Below the pieces are notes generated by a model. The model did no database searches and was not told the DNA's origin. It saw nothing but the letters and a program-made list of their open reading frames with translations. From the NCBI RefSeq assembly GCF_003024605.1, contig NZ_PYJQ01000011.1:1-64000 (forward strand): a stretch of DNA of 64,000 nucleotides. The letters are read 5' to 3'. Source of the DNA: Rhizobium sp. JAB6 (GTDB taxonomy: Bacteria; Pseudomonadota; Alphaproteobacteria; Rhizobiales; Rhizobiaceae). The position numbers and the translations under genes are program-made. Numbering within the stretch: position 1 is the first letter of the stretch; every line of letters starts with the position of its first letter. Shown one piece after another: positions 34,519 through 45,800 of the stretch.

Positions 34519-34987
34519 CGCGGTCCTTTCCACGCCTTCAAAAGATCCCGCCCACAGGCCCCCAAACCCGCTAACGATAATTCATTTGAGACCTAAACAT
34601 TTTATTCGCTCTCGCGAATGTCTTTGCAACGCGGCAAATAGAAGTCGGCCAACCTTGGTCAAGGGTGTGAAAATCGAAACGTGATTGAGTCCGTAGAAAT
34701 TCCTAGAGAAACACGTACTGCTATTGAAAACGCTTAAGAAATCGCCCGGGAAGGTTGTTTTTGAAGGACCGGATCAAATCCGGCATAGCGGATTGCAAGA
34801 ACGGCGTATTGTGTTTGCCGTTGCTTAGGATAATGGCGCTAGAAATTTGATAGGAGCAAATGGAACAGTAAAGTTGCGGATGGATAGCGGTCTGCACCTA
34901 CCGCAATATTTTCTGTCTTCTAACAGTCATATTCCTGTTCGCATTATTGGCTAAATGAGCGAGAAAACGTCAAAGAAGGCCCCCTAG
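34519..34987. other. Intergenic region, no gene
   Basis: Divergent promoters for the PhyH gene and the DUF1003 gene must lie here. I see no RNA gene, repeat or strong hairpin. Confidence 0.5.
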
Positions 34988-35905
34988 ATGACAGAAACGA
35001 AGAGCTTTGAGCCGGCGGAAGGCATCGTTGATTTCGACGCGGGCGAGGGCGAAAGCCCGACTGTGGTGGAGATGGACGATTATACCAAGAGCCTTGCCCA
35101 GGCGAAGGCCAAGTCCGTCAAGCTGGTCGACGCCATCACCGGTCAGGTGCTCAAGAAAAAAGATGCCGTGCATGTCGATGACCTCCGCCCCTCGCTGGCG
35201 GATTTCATGCGGCTGAAGCATCCGGAGCTTCGCGCCGACGATTATATCAGTCGCAAGGTCATGGACGACTATCGCGCCCAATATATCGCCGAGCTGCTGA
35301 CAGTGGAGCGCGGCGAGCTTTCCAACCTCGAGGACGAGGTCGTCGAAAGCTTGAAGACGCATGATACGCTGGCCGAGAACATCGAAGAGGATTACGAGGA
35401 CCACCGTTCGATTGGCGACCGCATGGCAGATGGCGTCGCGTCCTTCGGCGGCAGCTGGACGTTCATTATCTCTTTCTGTCTGTTTCTCGCCGTCTGGATG
35501 GCCATTAACCTCATCATGGGCGATAAAGCGGCATTCGACGCCTATCCGTTCATCCTGCTGAACCTGGTCCTCTCGACCATTGCAGCCCTGCAGGCGCCGA
35601 TCATCATGATGAGCCAGCGCCGCCAGGAAGAGAAGGATCGTCTGCGCGCTCTCAACGACTACAAGGTCAACCTGAAGGCCGAACTGGAAATCCGCCACCT
35701 GCATGAAAAGGTCGACCACCTCCTCAACCGCCAATGGGAGCGCCTGACCGAGATCCAGCAGATCCAGATCGAGATGATGCTGGAACAGGCCAAAGCCGCC
35801 ACAAGGGCGATCAAGGCCAACAAGGCGGCGAAGGCGAAGACCAGCGCGCTGAAGAGCCTCTTCACCAAAGGCAAGGACCCCGATCCGGACGATTCCGTCA
35901 ACTGA
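34988..35905 (+). CDS. DUF1003 membrane protein
   Basis: A 305-residue protein with the DUF1003 core at about residues 140-240: IGDRMADGVASFGGSW, two membrane spans (WTFIISFCLFLAVWMAINLI and YPFILLNLVLSTIAALQAPI), then the charged IIMMSQRRQEEKDRLRALND and a helical C-terminus (QWERLTEIQQIQIEMMLEQA). The first 60 residues are acidic, and a Cys-free metal-like motif before the core (HPELRADDYIS) is usual for the family. The function of DUF1003 is unknown; a stress role has been proposed. It stands alone with AAGGCCCC eight bases before the ATG. Confidence 0.88.
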   Translation: MTETKSFEPAEGIVDFDAGEGESPTVVEMDDYTKSLAQAKAKSVKLVDAITGQVLKKKDAVHVDDLRPSLADFMRLKHPELRADDYISRKVMDDYRAQYIAELLTVERGELSNLEDEVVESLKTHDTLAENIEEDYEDHRSIGDRMADGVASFGGSWTFIISFCLFLAVWMAINLIMGDKAAFDAYPFILLNLVLSTIAALQAPIIMMSQRRQEEKDRLRALNDYKVNLKAELEIRHLHEKVDHLLNRQWERLTEIQQIQIEMMLEQAKAATRAIKANKAAKAKTSALKSLFTKGKDPDPDDSVN

Positions 35906-35992
35906 CCGTGGACAAGCGGGTGGCTGTTGCCCGGCGCCCCGCATAGATGGCTCTTGCTCGCTTGCACCCTTCGCGCCGCCCCGTGGCTGCGG

Positions 35993-36256
35993 TCACGAGC
36001 GCTCCCCTTGCCTGTCCGCTGCTGCTTCACTCGGTTGATCTGCCTGAGGCCGGTTTGTAAATAGGACTGGCACGCACAGGAGATAAGACGAAACGCTGAG
36101 CACCCAGACCGACCCGGTAAAGACATGCCTTGGGGCGAAATAGATCTCACTGATCGCCAATGGCGTGATCGTTGAGGCCATGCTCGTCAGGCTGGTCAGC
36201 ACGCCCTGCAAGCGCCCCGTGTTTGCCGTAACCCATTTGGTTGCCTCACCTACCAA
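35993..36256 (-). pseudogene. MFS (tetracycline-type) transporter, C-terminal scrap
   Basis: A run of about 75 codons resembling the end of TetA-like MFS transporters: TANTGRLQGVLTSLTSMAS (the conserved G-x-LQG-x-L-x-SL motif), TPLAISEIYFA, and a final membrane span (VWVLSVSSYLLCVPVLF). The first ten membrane segments are missing and no start belongs to it. It is a decayed gene end. Confidence 0.6.
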
Positions 36257-36262
36257 CCCACC

Positions 36263-36520
36263 TTAGGGAGCGGCCGCGTGACTTTGGCCACTTCAATCGG
36301 CGGGGCGACATCGGCGACGCAGGCGACAAGGAGTTCATAGACAGCCTCGCGCAGTGCAATCGCCGCCTCGGAGACTTTAGCGCCGTCTTGTTGATGTTGC
36401 GCCACCGCGCACTGATCATTGCCAACGGCTGTTCACTCCCAGGTATGTTGGCCGTTAGCCACTGCAAAAATGCCTGAGCGTCAGGAAGCCGCTCCTCCAT
36501 TGATCGAATTATTGGCGGGT
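36263..36520 (-). pseudogene. Frameshifted fragment, perhaps of a CGNR/ABATE-type regulator
   Basis: One minus frame gives EERLPDAQAFLQWLTANIPG and a second frame takes over as GAKVSEAAIALREAVYELLV, which resembles the first half of CGNR zinc-finger (ABATE) regulators. The order and one-base displacement suggest a broken gene; the zinc finger is not present. Identification is tentative. Confidence 0.25.
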
Positions 36521-36541
36521 GGGTTATACACGGCCTGAGAG

Positions 36542-36883
36542 TCAGAGGTTGGTCTCGGGATATTCGAATTTGGTAGTTACACTGCCATCCTTATTAACTA
36601 GCAAGGTAAAGGCTTGCCAGTCGCCGCCCGTGTGCGCCTTCATCTTCATGTGGAGTTGCTTAACAAGCTGCATTACCGGCGCGCGTAGGTTTCGATTCAG
36701 CCCGGCGGAAACTAAATTTCCTGCTTCAACGTATTCAAACCTTTGATTTACGCTAGAACTGCCATCTCCGAACCGCTGATAGTCAAATCGGCATTTTGCG
36801 GTTTCGATATTCGAAGGGCAACTACCGATTACAATACGATACAGCTGGTCAATTATCAGTCTTTGTTCTTCGATAGGGTTCAC
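36542..36883 (-). CDS. Immunity protein, YezG-like (DUF600)
   Basis: A 113-residue soluble protein whose ATG overlaps the stop of the giant exoprotein by four bases, the classical place of a CDI immunity gene. The C-terminal GGDWQAFTLLVNKDGSVTTKF segment resembles YezG/DUF600 proteins, which neutralise nuclease toxins. It has no signal peptide, so it would protect the cytosol against the toxin domain of neighbouring cells. Pairing with the C-terminal nuclease of the exoprotein is inferred from position and family. No second toxin or orphan cdiA-CT cassette is seen downstream. Confidence 0.75.
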   Translation of the reverse strand: MNPIEEQRLIIDQLYRIVIGSCPSNIETAKCRFDYQRFGDGSSSVNQRFEYVEAGNLVSAGLNRNLRAPVMQLVKQLHMKMKAHTGGDWQAFTLLVNKDGSVTTKFEYPETNL

Positions 36884-39800
36884 TGACCACCTCCAGGTTT
36901 GTTCTCAAATTGCCGAACTTGTGTCACACCGTTGATTTTGTACTCGACTTCCAGAGTATCCGGGCGGGCGTTGTTCGGATCTGATCTGCCAAATGTCACG
37001 GTCACCGTGCCCACGTCATCACCATTTTTGAGCGCACCACTGATCTCATTTTCCCAGCTCTTATAAGCGCCGTTGTTAAAATTCGAGTTTTGCGGAAACA
37101 GGTTAAACCTATCGCATGTGCCTCCGTAGCGGCAAGCCTGAATATGGCCTCCAACATCCCCCGCGATACCCTCTTTGCCAACTGCCGTTTGCCGGCTGTC
37201 GCGCACACCAGGGCTATCGACCGGCTGGAAAGTAATTTCCTCAACGTAGCCACCCGAGTTGGTTTTGAATTTCGTACCGTTGCTCAGCTCCACGGTTGTA
37301 TTTGCCGGCGGATCATTCAAGAGATCGTATTCCGGGGTCCCTCGAGTCGCGCGGGACACATCGACTCGCTGCGTGGTACCAGCGGGGCCACCAATGACTT
37401 CCTCAAATGGTACTTCACTTGCACCAGGCCCGGTTGTGGAGCCTTTTCCTGACGGTCCATTCTGGCCGAGCGTTACGACGCCGTAAAGGATTTCGCTGCG
37501 AAGTGCGGCGGATAATCCGCTCTTTGACGCCGTGAGCAGTGCCTTTGCTTCGTCACTCTTGAAATTTGCAGCGATACGATCCGCATCGGCGATTTGACCC
37601 AGATCGCTGTCGTCAGCATAGTCATAAGCTTGCAAAAGCGCCCATTGCCTTTGTAGGCTTCCAATCGGCGTAGCATATTCGCCATCGCCCGTCAGAGCGG
37701 CATCCACATATTGTGCCGCTGCAATGCGCAAATCGGTTCTGGCTTTGACACATTCGCTCGATGAGTTTCCGGCACAACTCTTCAGTTGGTCGTCACGCGA
37801 CTGAGAGAGATCGAGAAGCTCATCATGGCGCTTGCAATCCTTAGCGCTGCCGCCCCGGCAGGCCAATTCGGCGAGTTCGAGCTCCTTAGCCTCCTTATGC
37901 GTCAGATAGTTATAGTTGACATTATCGAGCGCAGCGGCAGCGCCCGTACCTCCGCCGGCAGCAGCGCCGACAGCTGCCGCTACCCATTGGGTAATGGCGC
38001 TCTTCTGCGTGTCCGTGAGGTTAGGATTGGTCTGCAGGACCTGTTGAAGTACGCCATTGGCGATTTCACTCAGCGCACCACCGAGAGCACCGGAACCAAC
38101 GTTGGTGCCAGCGACTTGTGACACGATGGCGCCGACTGCAGCGTGTAGAGCAACCTTTTCGGCAGATCCTTCAATAAAACCGAGCCGATCTGAAAGCTCG
38201 CCGACACCCATGTTAAGAAGCGTCGACAATGCCGCAGCGCTTTGCTGCTGGGCCTTGAGCTTGTCGATGTCGAACGGGTCGACGGTCTTATTGGCCTTGG
38301 AGGCATCGGTGTTAAGGCCGGAAAGATCCTGGCTCTGGCCCGTCAGATTCCAGTTGCCCGGCGTGATCGTCGCCAACGTCGCGCCGCTGTCGCTCTGCTT
38401 GGCCGGTTGACCGACGACCGGGACGGGAATACCGCCGCCGATCAAGCTGAAACCGTAACTGCTCGAGGATGCCGACATCGAATTGCCGATGTCGGAATAA
38501 AGGATCTGATTGGCGTTCAGATTATTGTTGGCGGCAGCGGCGGTCGAACCGATAAAGCCGCCCCTCAGATCTATGGTACCATCGGTATTGACGTGATAGC
38601 CGCCGGAACCAGCGAAGATGCCGCTTTGCTGGGATACGTTGGCATAGTCGCCGGTGATGGTGCCCTGATTATAGCCGCCGCTGATGCCGCCGGAACTAAT
38701 GCCGAGCTGGGCACTCTTGGACTTCTCATCGTAGGATGCCGTGTCCTGGCGACTTTCGATCACGATCCCGTTGGCGGCGATGGCGTTGACCGTCTTGCCG
38801 GAGAGCACGCCACCGGCCAGCGTCAGCGTGTCGTCAGAGACGACTGTGACCGTATTAGTGCCGCTGACATTCGTATTGATCTGCGTGACCGAGCTTGCCA
38901 CCTGCTTACCAGACCCGTAGGCGGCGTTCGCGGTCGGGCCGGCGTTGAAGATGTTGCCGTTGGCATCGATACTCGCGCCTATGCCGACGCTGACACTGCC
39001 CGACTTGCTGCTACTCTTGCTGTCGTTGGTCGCCTGGACGCTTTCGAGATCCACATTGCCTGCCGCGGAAATCAGCACGCTGCCGTTATCCGGATCACTG
39101 GAAAGAGCCGGTGCTTTGCCATCCTTGCCCATGCCGGCGCTGATCTGCACGCCGCGGCCGACGACATCACCGGATTGCGCAATGATGCTCACCGAGCTGC
39201 CGCGGATCTCGGGCGGAACCGGAATCGAGGTCGTGGACTGCTGCGAGCTTTCGCTGAAGCTGTAACCGGCGGTCAGAGAGATCCCGGCAACGGCGGGCTT
39301 GAGGCCAGTTTTTGGATCGGGCGCCGCATTAATGGCGTCCATAGTCGACGTGATCGCCTGATAGCCCTTGACGCCGGCCAGAACCGCCGGAGCTATCCCG
39401 TAGATGCCATTGTCCCCAGATAGCAGGCTGCCCGCCTGCATCGCCTGTTGTCCCGCCGAGATCAGCGACGACTGGACCGTCAGGCTGACACCGGCAAAGC
39501 TCTTCTTCTGCATCTCGGAGGCATTGGTCACGTCGTTGTTCGAGAGCATGTTGACGTTGTCGCCTGCGATCAAGCCGATCGAGCCGGCGGCCAGGATCTT
39601 TCCGGACTGATCGTTGATATTACGATTGGCGGCAATGGTGATGCTGCCATCGGAATCCAGCGTGGTGACGGCATTGATATTCGCGTCTTTCGAACGCTTC
39701 TCTTCCGATTTGGCGACGCCAATGCCGATCGACAGGCTGCCGTCACCGGAGGAGAAGTTGATGCCGAAGCCGGAGCGCTTGGTTTCGCTGGAGGACGACT

Positions 39801-42800
39801 GCTCCTCGGCACCGGGCGCGATATTGACGTCGCGTGCCGACGAGATCACCGTGCCGGCGCCGGAATGCGAGGACGAGCCGAAGATGTTGACGTCGCCTTG
39901 GGTGGACGTGATCGACGTCGTGCCACCAGACGAAAGCACCGAGCCTATATTATCGGTTGAGCTCTGGCTGCTCTTCGAGTCCTTCGATCCATAAATGGAG
40001 ATGAAGCCACCGCCGGAGCCAACACCGATACCGGATTTCTTGACCTGTTTGTCGCTCTCGTGCTCTTCCTCGGCGCCCATGACCGTGACGGTCGAGCCCG
40101 AAAGGGCGAGATTACCGCCGGCGGCAACACTCGATCCGGAGATCACGCTTTCGCCACCGGCGTTGATGGTCACATTGCCGGAGGCCGAGATGGAGGAGCC
40201 GACAGTATCCTCGTCGTAGGTATGCGTGTGGGTCTTCGAGGAAGACAGGAAGCCGCTCTTTTTGCTGTCGGAGATAGTCTCGTCGGTATCTTTGCCGGAA
40301 GCGACGACTATGTTGCCGGCAGCGCTGATATTTGCGTCAGTTTTGTGCGAAGCGTCGCCGGCGACGACTTGCGACGCTGATATGGTAACGTCGCCGGACT
40401 TAGAGCCAATATTGATCCCCCCTTGGCCGGAAATAGAGGAACCGTTCGCCGTGGTCGTCGTCTCGCTACGCTTCGTCTTGCCGCTACTACTGGACGAAGA
40501 CGCACTGTCGATTGCCTCGCCGACGGTGACATCTCCATTGGCGAATAGATTGGCGCTTCCGCTCTTGGAATTGATGTCGGAGCCGACGACGCTGATGTCT
40601 CCATTGTATGCCTGAACGACAACACTTCCGCTGTCAGAAGTGATCGACGAACCGTTGCTGGTGACGGCGGTCGCGGATGACTGGCCGCCCTTGTAGCCGG
40701 TAGCGGCACCGGCGATCGTCTTCGATTGGCTGGTCGTCTGGTCCTGCGAGGCGGTGATCGCGATATTGCCGTTCGTCGAGACGATGCCAAGATTGCCGCC
40801 GGCCATAAGCGACGAGCCACCGATCAGCACGCCCTGATTGCCTGATACCAGCATGGCGCCGCCGGCGATGAGCGACGAGCCCTGCTGGATCTGGCTGGTC
40901 GTGGTCGTGATCGTGCCGCCCTGCGATAGATTCAGGCGGTCCTTGGTGAGAACGGTATTTTCAACGCCAGCAGAGATGATGCTGACAGAACCGCTCGATG
41001 AGGCGATGGAAAGATCGCCACCGACCTTGGCGGAGCTGGCGATGATGTTGACGCCGTTGGTGCCGGCAATGCTCAGATTGCCGCCAGTCGTTACCGAGGT
41101 CCCGACGAGTGTCTGGACGCCGCCATTATCCTGCTTGACGGCGCCGATCGTGACGGTCTGGCCGGAAAGCTGCGCGCTGCCGCCTGCGGCCACCTTCGTC
41201 CCGCTCAGCGTCAGGCCGCCCGCGCCGGCATCCATTTTCAGGTTGCCGCCGGCCGTGATGCCGCCATTGGCGGCAACCACGGTCTGTCCGCCGATATTCA
41301 TGGTTTGGGCGGCGAGCGTGATTCCGTTTTCGGCATTGAGATTCATATTGCCGCCGGCGAGGAAAGCCCCGCCATTCGCCTTGATGCTGCCCGCGTTGAT
41401 GGTCATGCCGTCGGCCGCGGCAATCGAGCCGGAATTGTCGACGGAGCCGGCATCGATGCTGACCGTGTTGCCGGCGATGATCGCCGCGGACGTGGTTTTG
41501 GCGCGGTCTGCTGCCGAAAGATAGACGACCGGCACCAGCACCGGCGCGCCGTCGACGATCTCGGTCTGGTAGATGACCATCGATTGCGTCAGCGACGCGG
41601 CCTGCTGAGGCGTCAACGCCTGCCCCAGGCCGAGCCCGTTTGCTGCAGCATAGGCGACACCGTTATCGAGCAGTGTCTTCATCTGGTCGGTGGCGTTATC
41701 GCCTGGAACAAAGGATCCCGCGCCAAGACCATTGCCGACCAGTTGCCGCATCTGCTCGTCGATGAGCTGGTTGTCGAAGTAGGCATCGCCGAGGAAGGGA
41801 ACCTTGGTTTCGGGCGTATAGCCGACCCGGTCAATGAAATAGGCCGAGCCATAGAACTTGGAGACATCAAGAAAGGCAGCGCGTGTCTCGAACAGGAAGA
41901 CCTGGCCCGGAACCGTGCCGCCGACGCCACCCGACTGCGGCTTGGCAAGCGAGGCGAGCTGTGTGCCGTTCGTCTGCAGGATCTGGGTGAGATTGCCGCT
42001 ATTGCCGATCGCGGCGGTAAGCTTGCCCATGAGGCTGTTCGGATTGACCGAAGCGCCGGCAGCCGTCAGGGTGTTGCCGCTGATTGCGGGGCCTGCCGCG
42101 GCAGTCATTCCAGTATTGCCTATCGAGGGACTAGCCGTCGTTGTCACGGCAGTGCTGCTGACCGCAACACCGGTAGCTGCCGTAACGCCGGTGCTGCCGA
42201 TTGAAGCGCTGCTTGCGGCTGTCAGGCCGTTGCCGCTGACCGCAACACCATTGGCCACGGCCATATCGCCGCCGCTGACCGCAGGACCGGTCGCGACGGT
42301 TACGCGACGGTTGCTTACCGCGGCGTCGCTATTTGCCGTCAAAGTGCCGTTGTTGATCGAGGTGCCGCCGCTGGCTCGCAGATTACCGCTGCTGATCGCC
42401 GGTCCCGAACCGATCGTCGGGCCGCTCCCAGTAAGCGCCGGACCGCTGCCCGCATTGGCGCCGCCATTGGCTGCGACGTTTGAAAGTGCCGCACTGACGT
42501 TGAACAATGCCCCGCCGGCAGTCATGCTGTTGAGGGCGCCGAGCGGATTGTTCGCAGTCGCCGGAGCGTCGATCGCAACCTGGCCTGCGATGGAGCCGTT
42601 GGAGGCGACATTGTTGACGGCCCCGCCGCCGTTGATGGCAAGGGCGCCGCGCGCCTGGATGACACCTGAAAGGGCGCCGATCACCTGCACGTTGACCGTT
42701 GTACCTGGGTTCAGATCGCGTGAGGGATCGCGCGTGCCGTTGGGATTCCGTGAATAGGTGAGCGTCGGGTCATTGCTGCCAATGCAGGGACGGTTGGGAC

Positions 42801-45800
42801 CGCTGCAATCCAGGCCGCCTTGCGTGGTGTCGGAGGAGACAACATCCGGGTAGTATTGGCATGGGGCGCTGCTGTCGCAGATCGTTTGCGTCGTGCGGTT
42901 GAGCGTCGCGCCGTCGTTGGTGAGGGTACCGGCGACGGTGAGAAGCATGTTGCCGTCGGACTTGATTGAGCTGTAGCCATTCCAGAGATTGGTCGCATTC
43001 ATGGTCAGGTCCCTGCCTGCCCGGATCTGCGCAGAGGCGCCGGCACCGCTGATCAACTGATCCTGCGAGACGATCTGGCTGACCAGGTGATTGACGGTTT
43101 GCGTCCAGGCGTAGGTCTCTTCATGGTCGCCTGAACCGGTTCCGCAACGCGTTTCGCAGCCATAGGTCCTGGTGATCACGTCATAGGCGCTGAGGATGTC
43201 GTCGGAGACCTGCAAGTTGCGTTGAATTGCCGGTCCGGAGGTCGTGGTATTGGTCAACCCGTTGGTCAGAATCGACATGGAGCCGCCGGACTGAATGAGA
43301 CCGGCCGAATTGACGACGGCGCCGTTACGCTGACCACCGCCAGGCCCTGCTATGGTAAGACCGTTGCCGGACAGGATAGCGCCCTGGTCGTTGGTGAGCG
43401 TGCCGCCGACAAAGAGGTTGGCATTGTTGCCGGCAAAGACGAGACCGGACGGGCTGTTGTAGAAATCGCCTGATACGTTGAAGGTCAGATTGTTGCCGGC
43501 CGCCAGCTGCCCGGTATTGCCGAGCGACGGCAGGTTCAGCGTCAGGTCATGCGCGGCGAGCAGCGAAGTACCGGCGGTGGTGGCAAGGCCTGCAGCGGAG
43601 ATGGTGATGTCGCCAGAACCGCCAGCATTGGTAACGGTGCTGACTTGCGCATTGGAAAGATCGGCACCACCGGAGACATTGAGGCTCAGGCCGCCAAAGA
43701 TGAGATTGCTGCCCGAAAGATTGGCGGATGAAGCGTTGACGATCAGCGTGCCGCCGCTGGCAATCCGGCTCCCCCTGCTGCCCGAGAGATCCAGTGCGCC
43801 TGTATTGAGCGTCAGATTGCCGCCAACGCGGGTGGTGCTGGTGTAGGAAATGGCGCCAGGGCTTGCGAGCGCTGCGCTCCCCAGGCTCTGCAGGCTGTTG
43901 TAGCCGATATTTTGCGTCGCCGTGGCCGAGAGATTGCCGCCCGAGAGCAACGAGTTCGCGCTGATGCTGCCGTTCGAGGCGGCAAGCGTCATCGTGCCGG
44001 CGCGACGCAGCATCAGGCTGCGGTTGCCTGAAGCGTTGGTGGCGGCAAAATCGACGCCGGAGACCAGCGTATCGATCGAGATCGACCGACCGTTGAGATT
44101 GATATTGCCGGTCCCCAGCGATTGGCCGGTGAGCGTGATGGCGTTGCCCGCGGCCAGGGCCAGGTCGCCATGGGCGACGGCGTTGGCACTGATATTGTTC
44201 GCAGCGTTGGCCGTAATCGTCCCGGCAGCAAGCAGACTGTTGAAAGAGATGTCGCCTGTCGTGGCTGCGAGCGTGAGATTGCCGCCCTGGCCCAGAATGA
44301 CATTGCCGGTACCCGATTGGTCCATCGCCGCAAAATCGACGCCGGCCGCGATGACATTGCCGCTGACGGCTGATCCGGTCATCGAGACGTTGCCGGCGCC
44401 CAGGAGTTGGCCGTTGATCCTGACTGCACCGGGACTGGTGGAAGAGCCGATCGCGACCGCACCGTGGCCAGTGGTGTTGCCGCCCGTAAAGGCGCTCGCC
44501 GCCACATTAAGGTTGCCTGCGACGATCAGCGTGCTGGCTGACGCACTTCCGGCGTTAATGGTCAGATCGCCGCTTTGTCCAAGAGCGATGGCGCCGTTTG
44601 ACGATCGCGCAGTGGTCGCGAAATCGACGCCGGTAACTGCCTGGCCGAGTTGGACGGTCGAACCGGAGAGCAAGACATCGCCGGCACTAAGGAGCTGGCC
44701 AGCGACATTGACGCTGTTGCTGCCCGCGAGGGTGACGTCGCCATGTCCGGTCACAGCATAGGCTGCAATCGCAGACCCGCTGGCATTGATAGCGCCGGCA
44801 GACAGCATGCTCTGGGCGATAATGCCCGCAGACGTGGTCAGGTTCATATTGCCGGCAGTTCCGAGCACTATACCGCCGCCACGAGCATTGGTGGCAGCAA
44901 GATCAACACCTGAAATCAAGACGGGCGCACTGATGCTACCGCCGCTTATTGTGAGATTGCCCGCGGAAATCACCTGATTGGTGGCTGCGAGATTGCCGAA
45001 AATATCGACTTTGCCATGACTGGTGATGCTGGCCGCCGTCAGATTTGTGGCTCTTGCCGCGAGATCACCGGCAGAAAGGATCGTTCCAGCCGTGATATTG
45101 CCGGAGGCCATCAGATTCATGGCTCCCGACGACGCCAGTACGATGTTGCCGCCGGCGGCATTGGTGGCGGCAAAGTCGATGCCCGAGATCAGGGTTGGCA
45201 CGCTGATGCTGCCACCGCTGATGGTGAGGTCGCCGGCGGCAAGAATCTGGCTGCTCACATCGACATTGCCGGTGATGCCGACATTGCCGTGGCTTGTTAC
45301 GCTACCCCCCTGGAGATTGGCCGTCTTTGCCGTGACATCACCTGCCGACAGGATGGTTCCTGCCGTGGCATTGCCGGAGACGGTGAGGTCCGTCTTACCG
45401 GCCCCTCCAAGCACGATGTTTCCGCCGTTGGCTGCGGTCGCCGCAAAATCCACGCCGGAGACCAGAAGCCCGGCGTAGAGGCTGGCGCCATCGATCGAGA
45501 GATTGCCGGCCGATAGGACCTGACCACTGACGTCGACGCGACCGTTGGCCATCAGATCGGTCGTGCCATGGCTTGTGATGCTGCTTGCGCTCAGATCGCT
45601 CGCCTGCGCGGTCAAATTGCCTGCCGACAACAGCGTGCCGATCGTGAGATTACCGCTCGAAGCCAGGGCCATATCGCCACTTGATGTCTGGACGATATTG
45701 CCGTTGGCGGCGGCGGTGCCAGTAAAATCGACACCGGAGACGATCGCGCCTGCAGAGATGCTCGGACCTGAGATGCTGATGTTTCCGCCACCAAGGACTT

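Noticed and set aside
33583..34596. A 337-codon plus-strand ORF
   Set aside because: It lies opposite the PhyH-family gene, which has clear catalytic motifs and a good start; the antisense frame has none.
34970..35944. A 324-codon minus-strand ORF
   Set aside because: It is the antisense of the DUF1003 gene, whose membrane spans and family core are clear.
38242..39423. A 393-codon ORF on the plus strand opposite the giant exoprotein, and many similar ones up to 52 kb
   Set aside because: They are antisense shadows of GC-rich, low-complexity repeats in the exoprotein gene; no domain, start site or start signal supports any of them.
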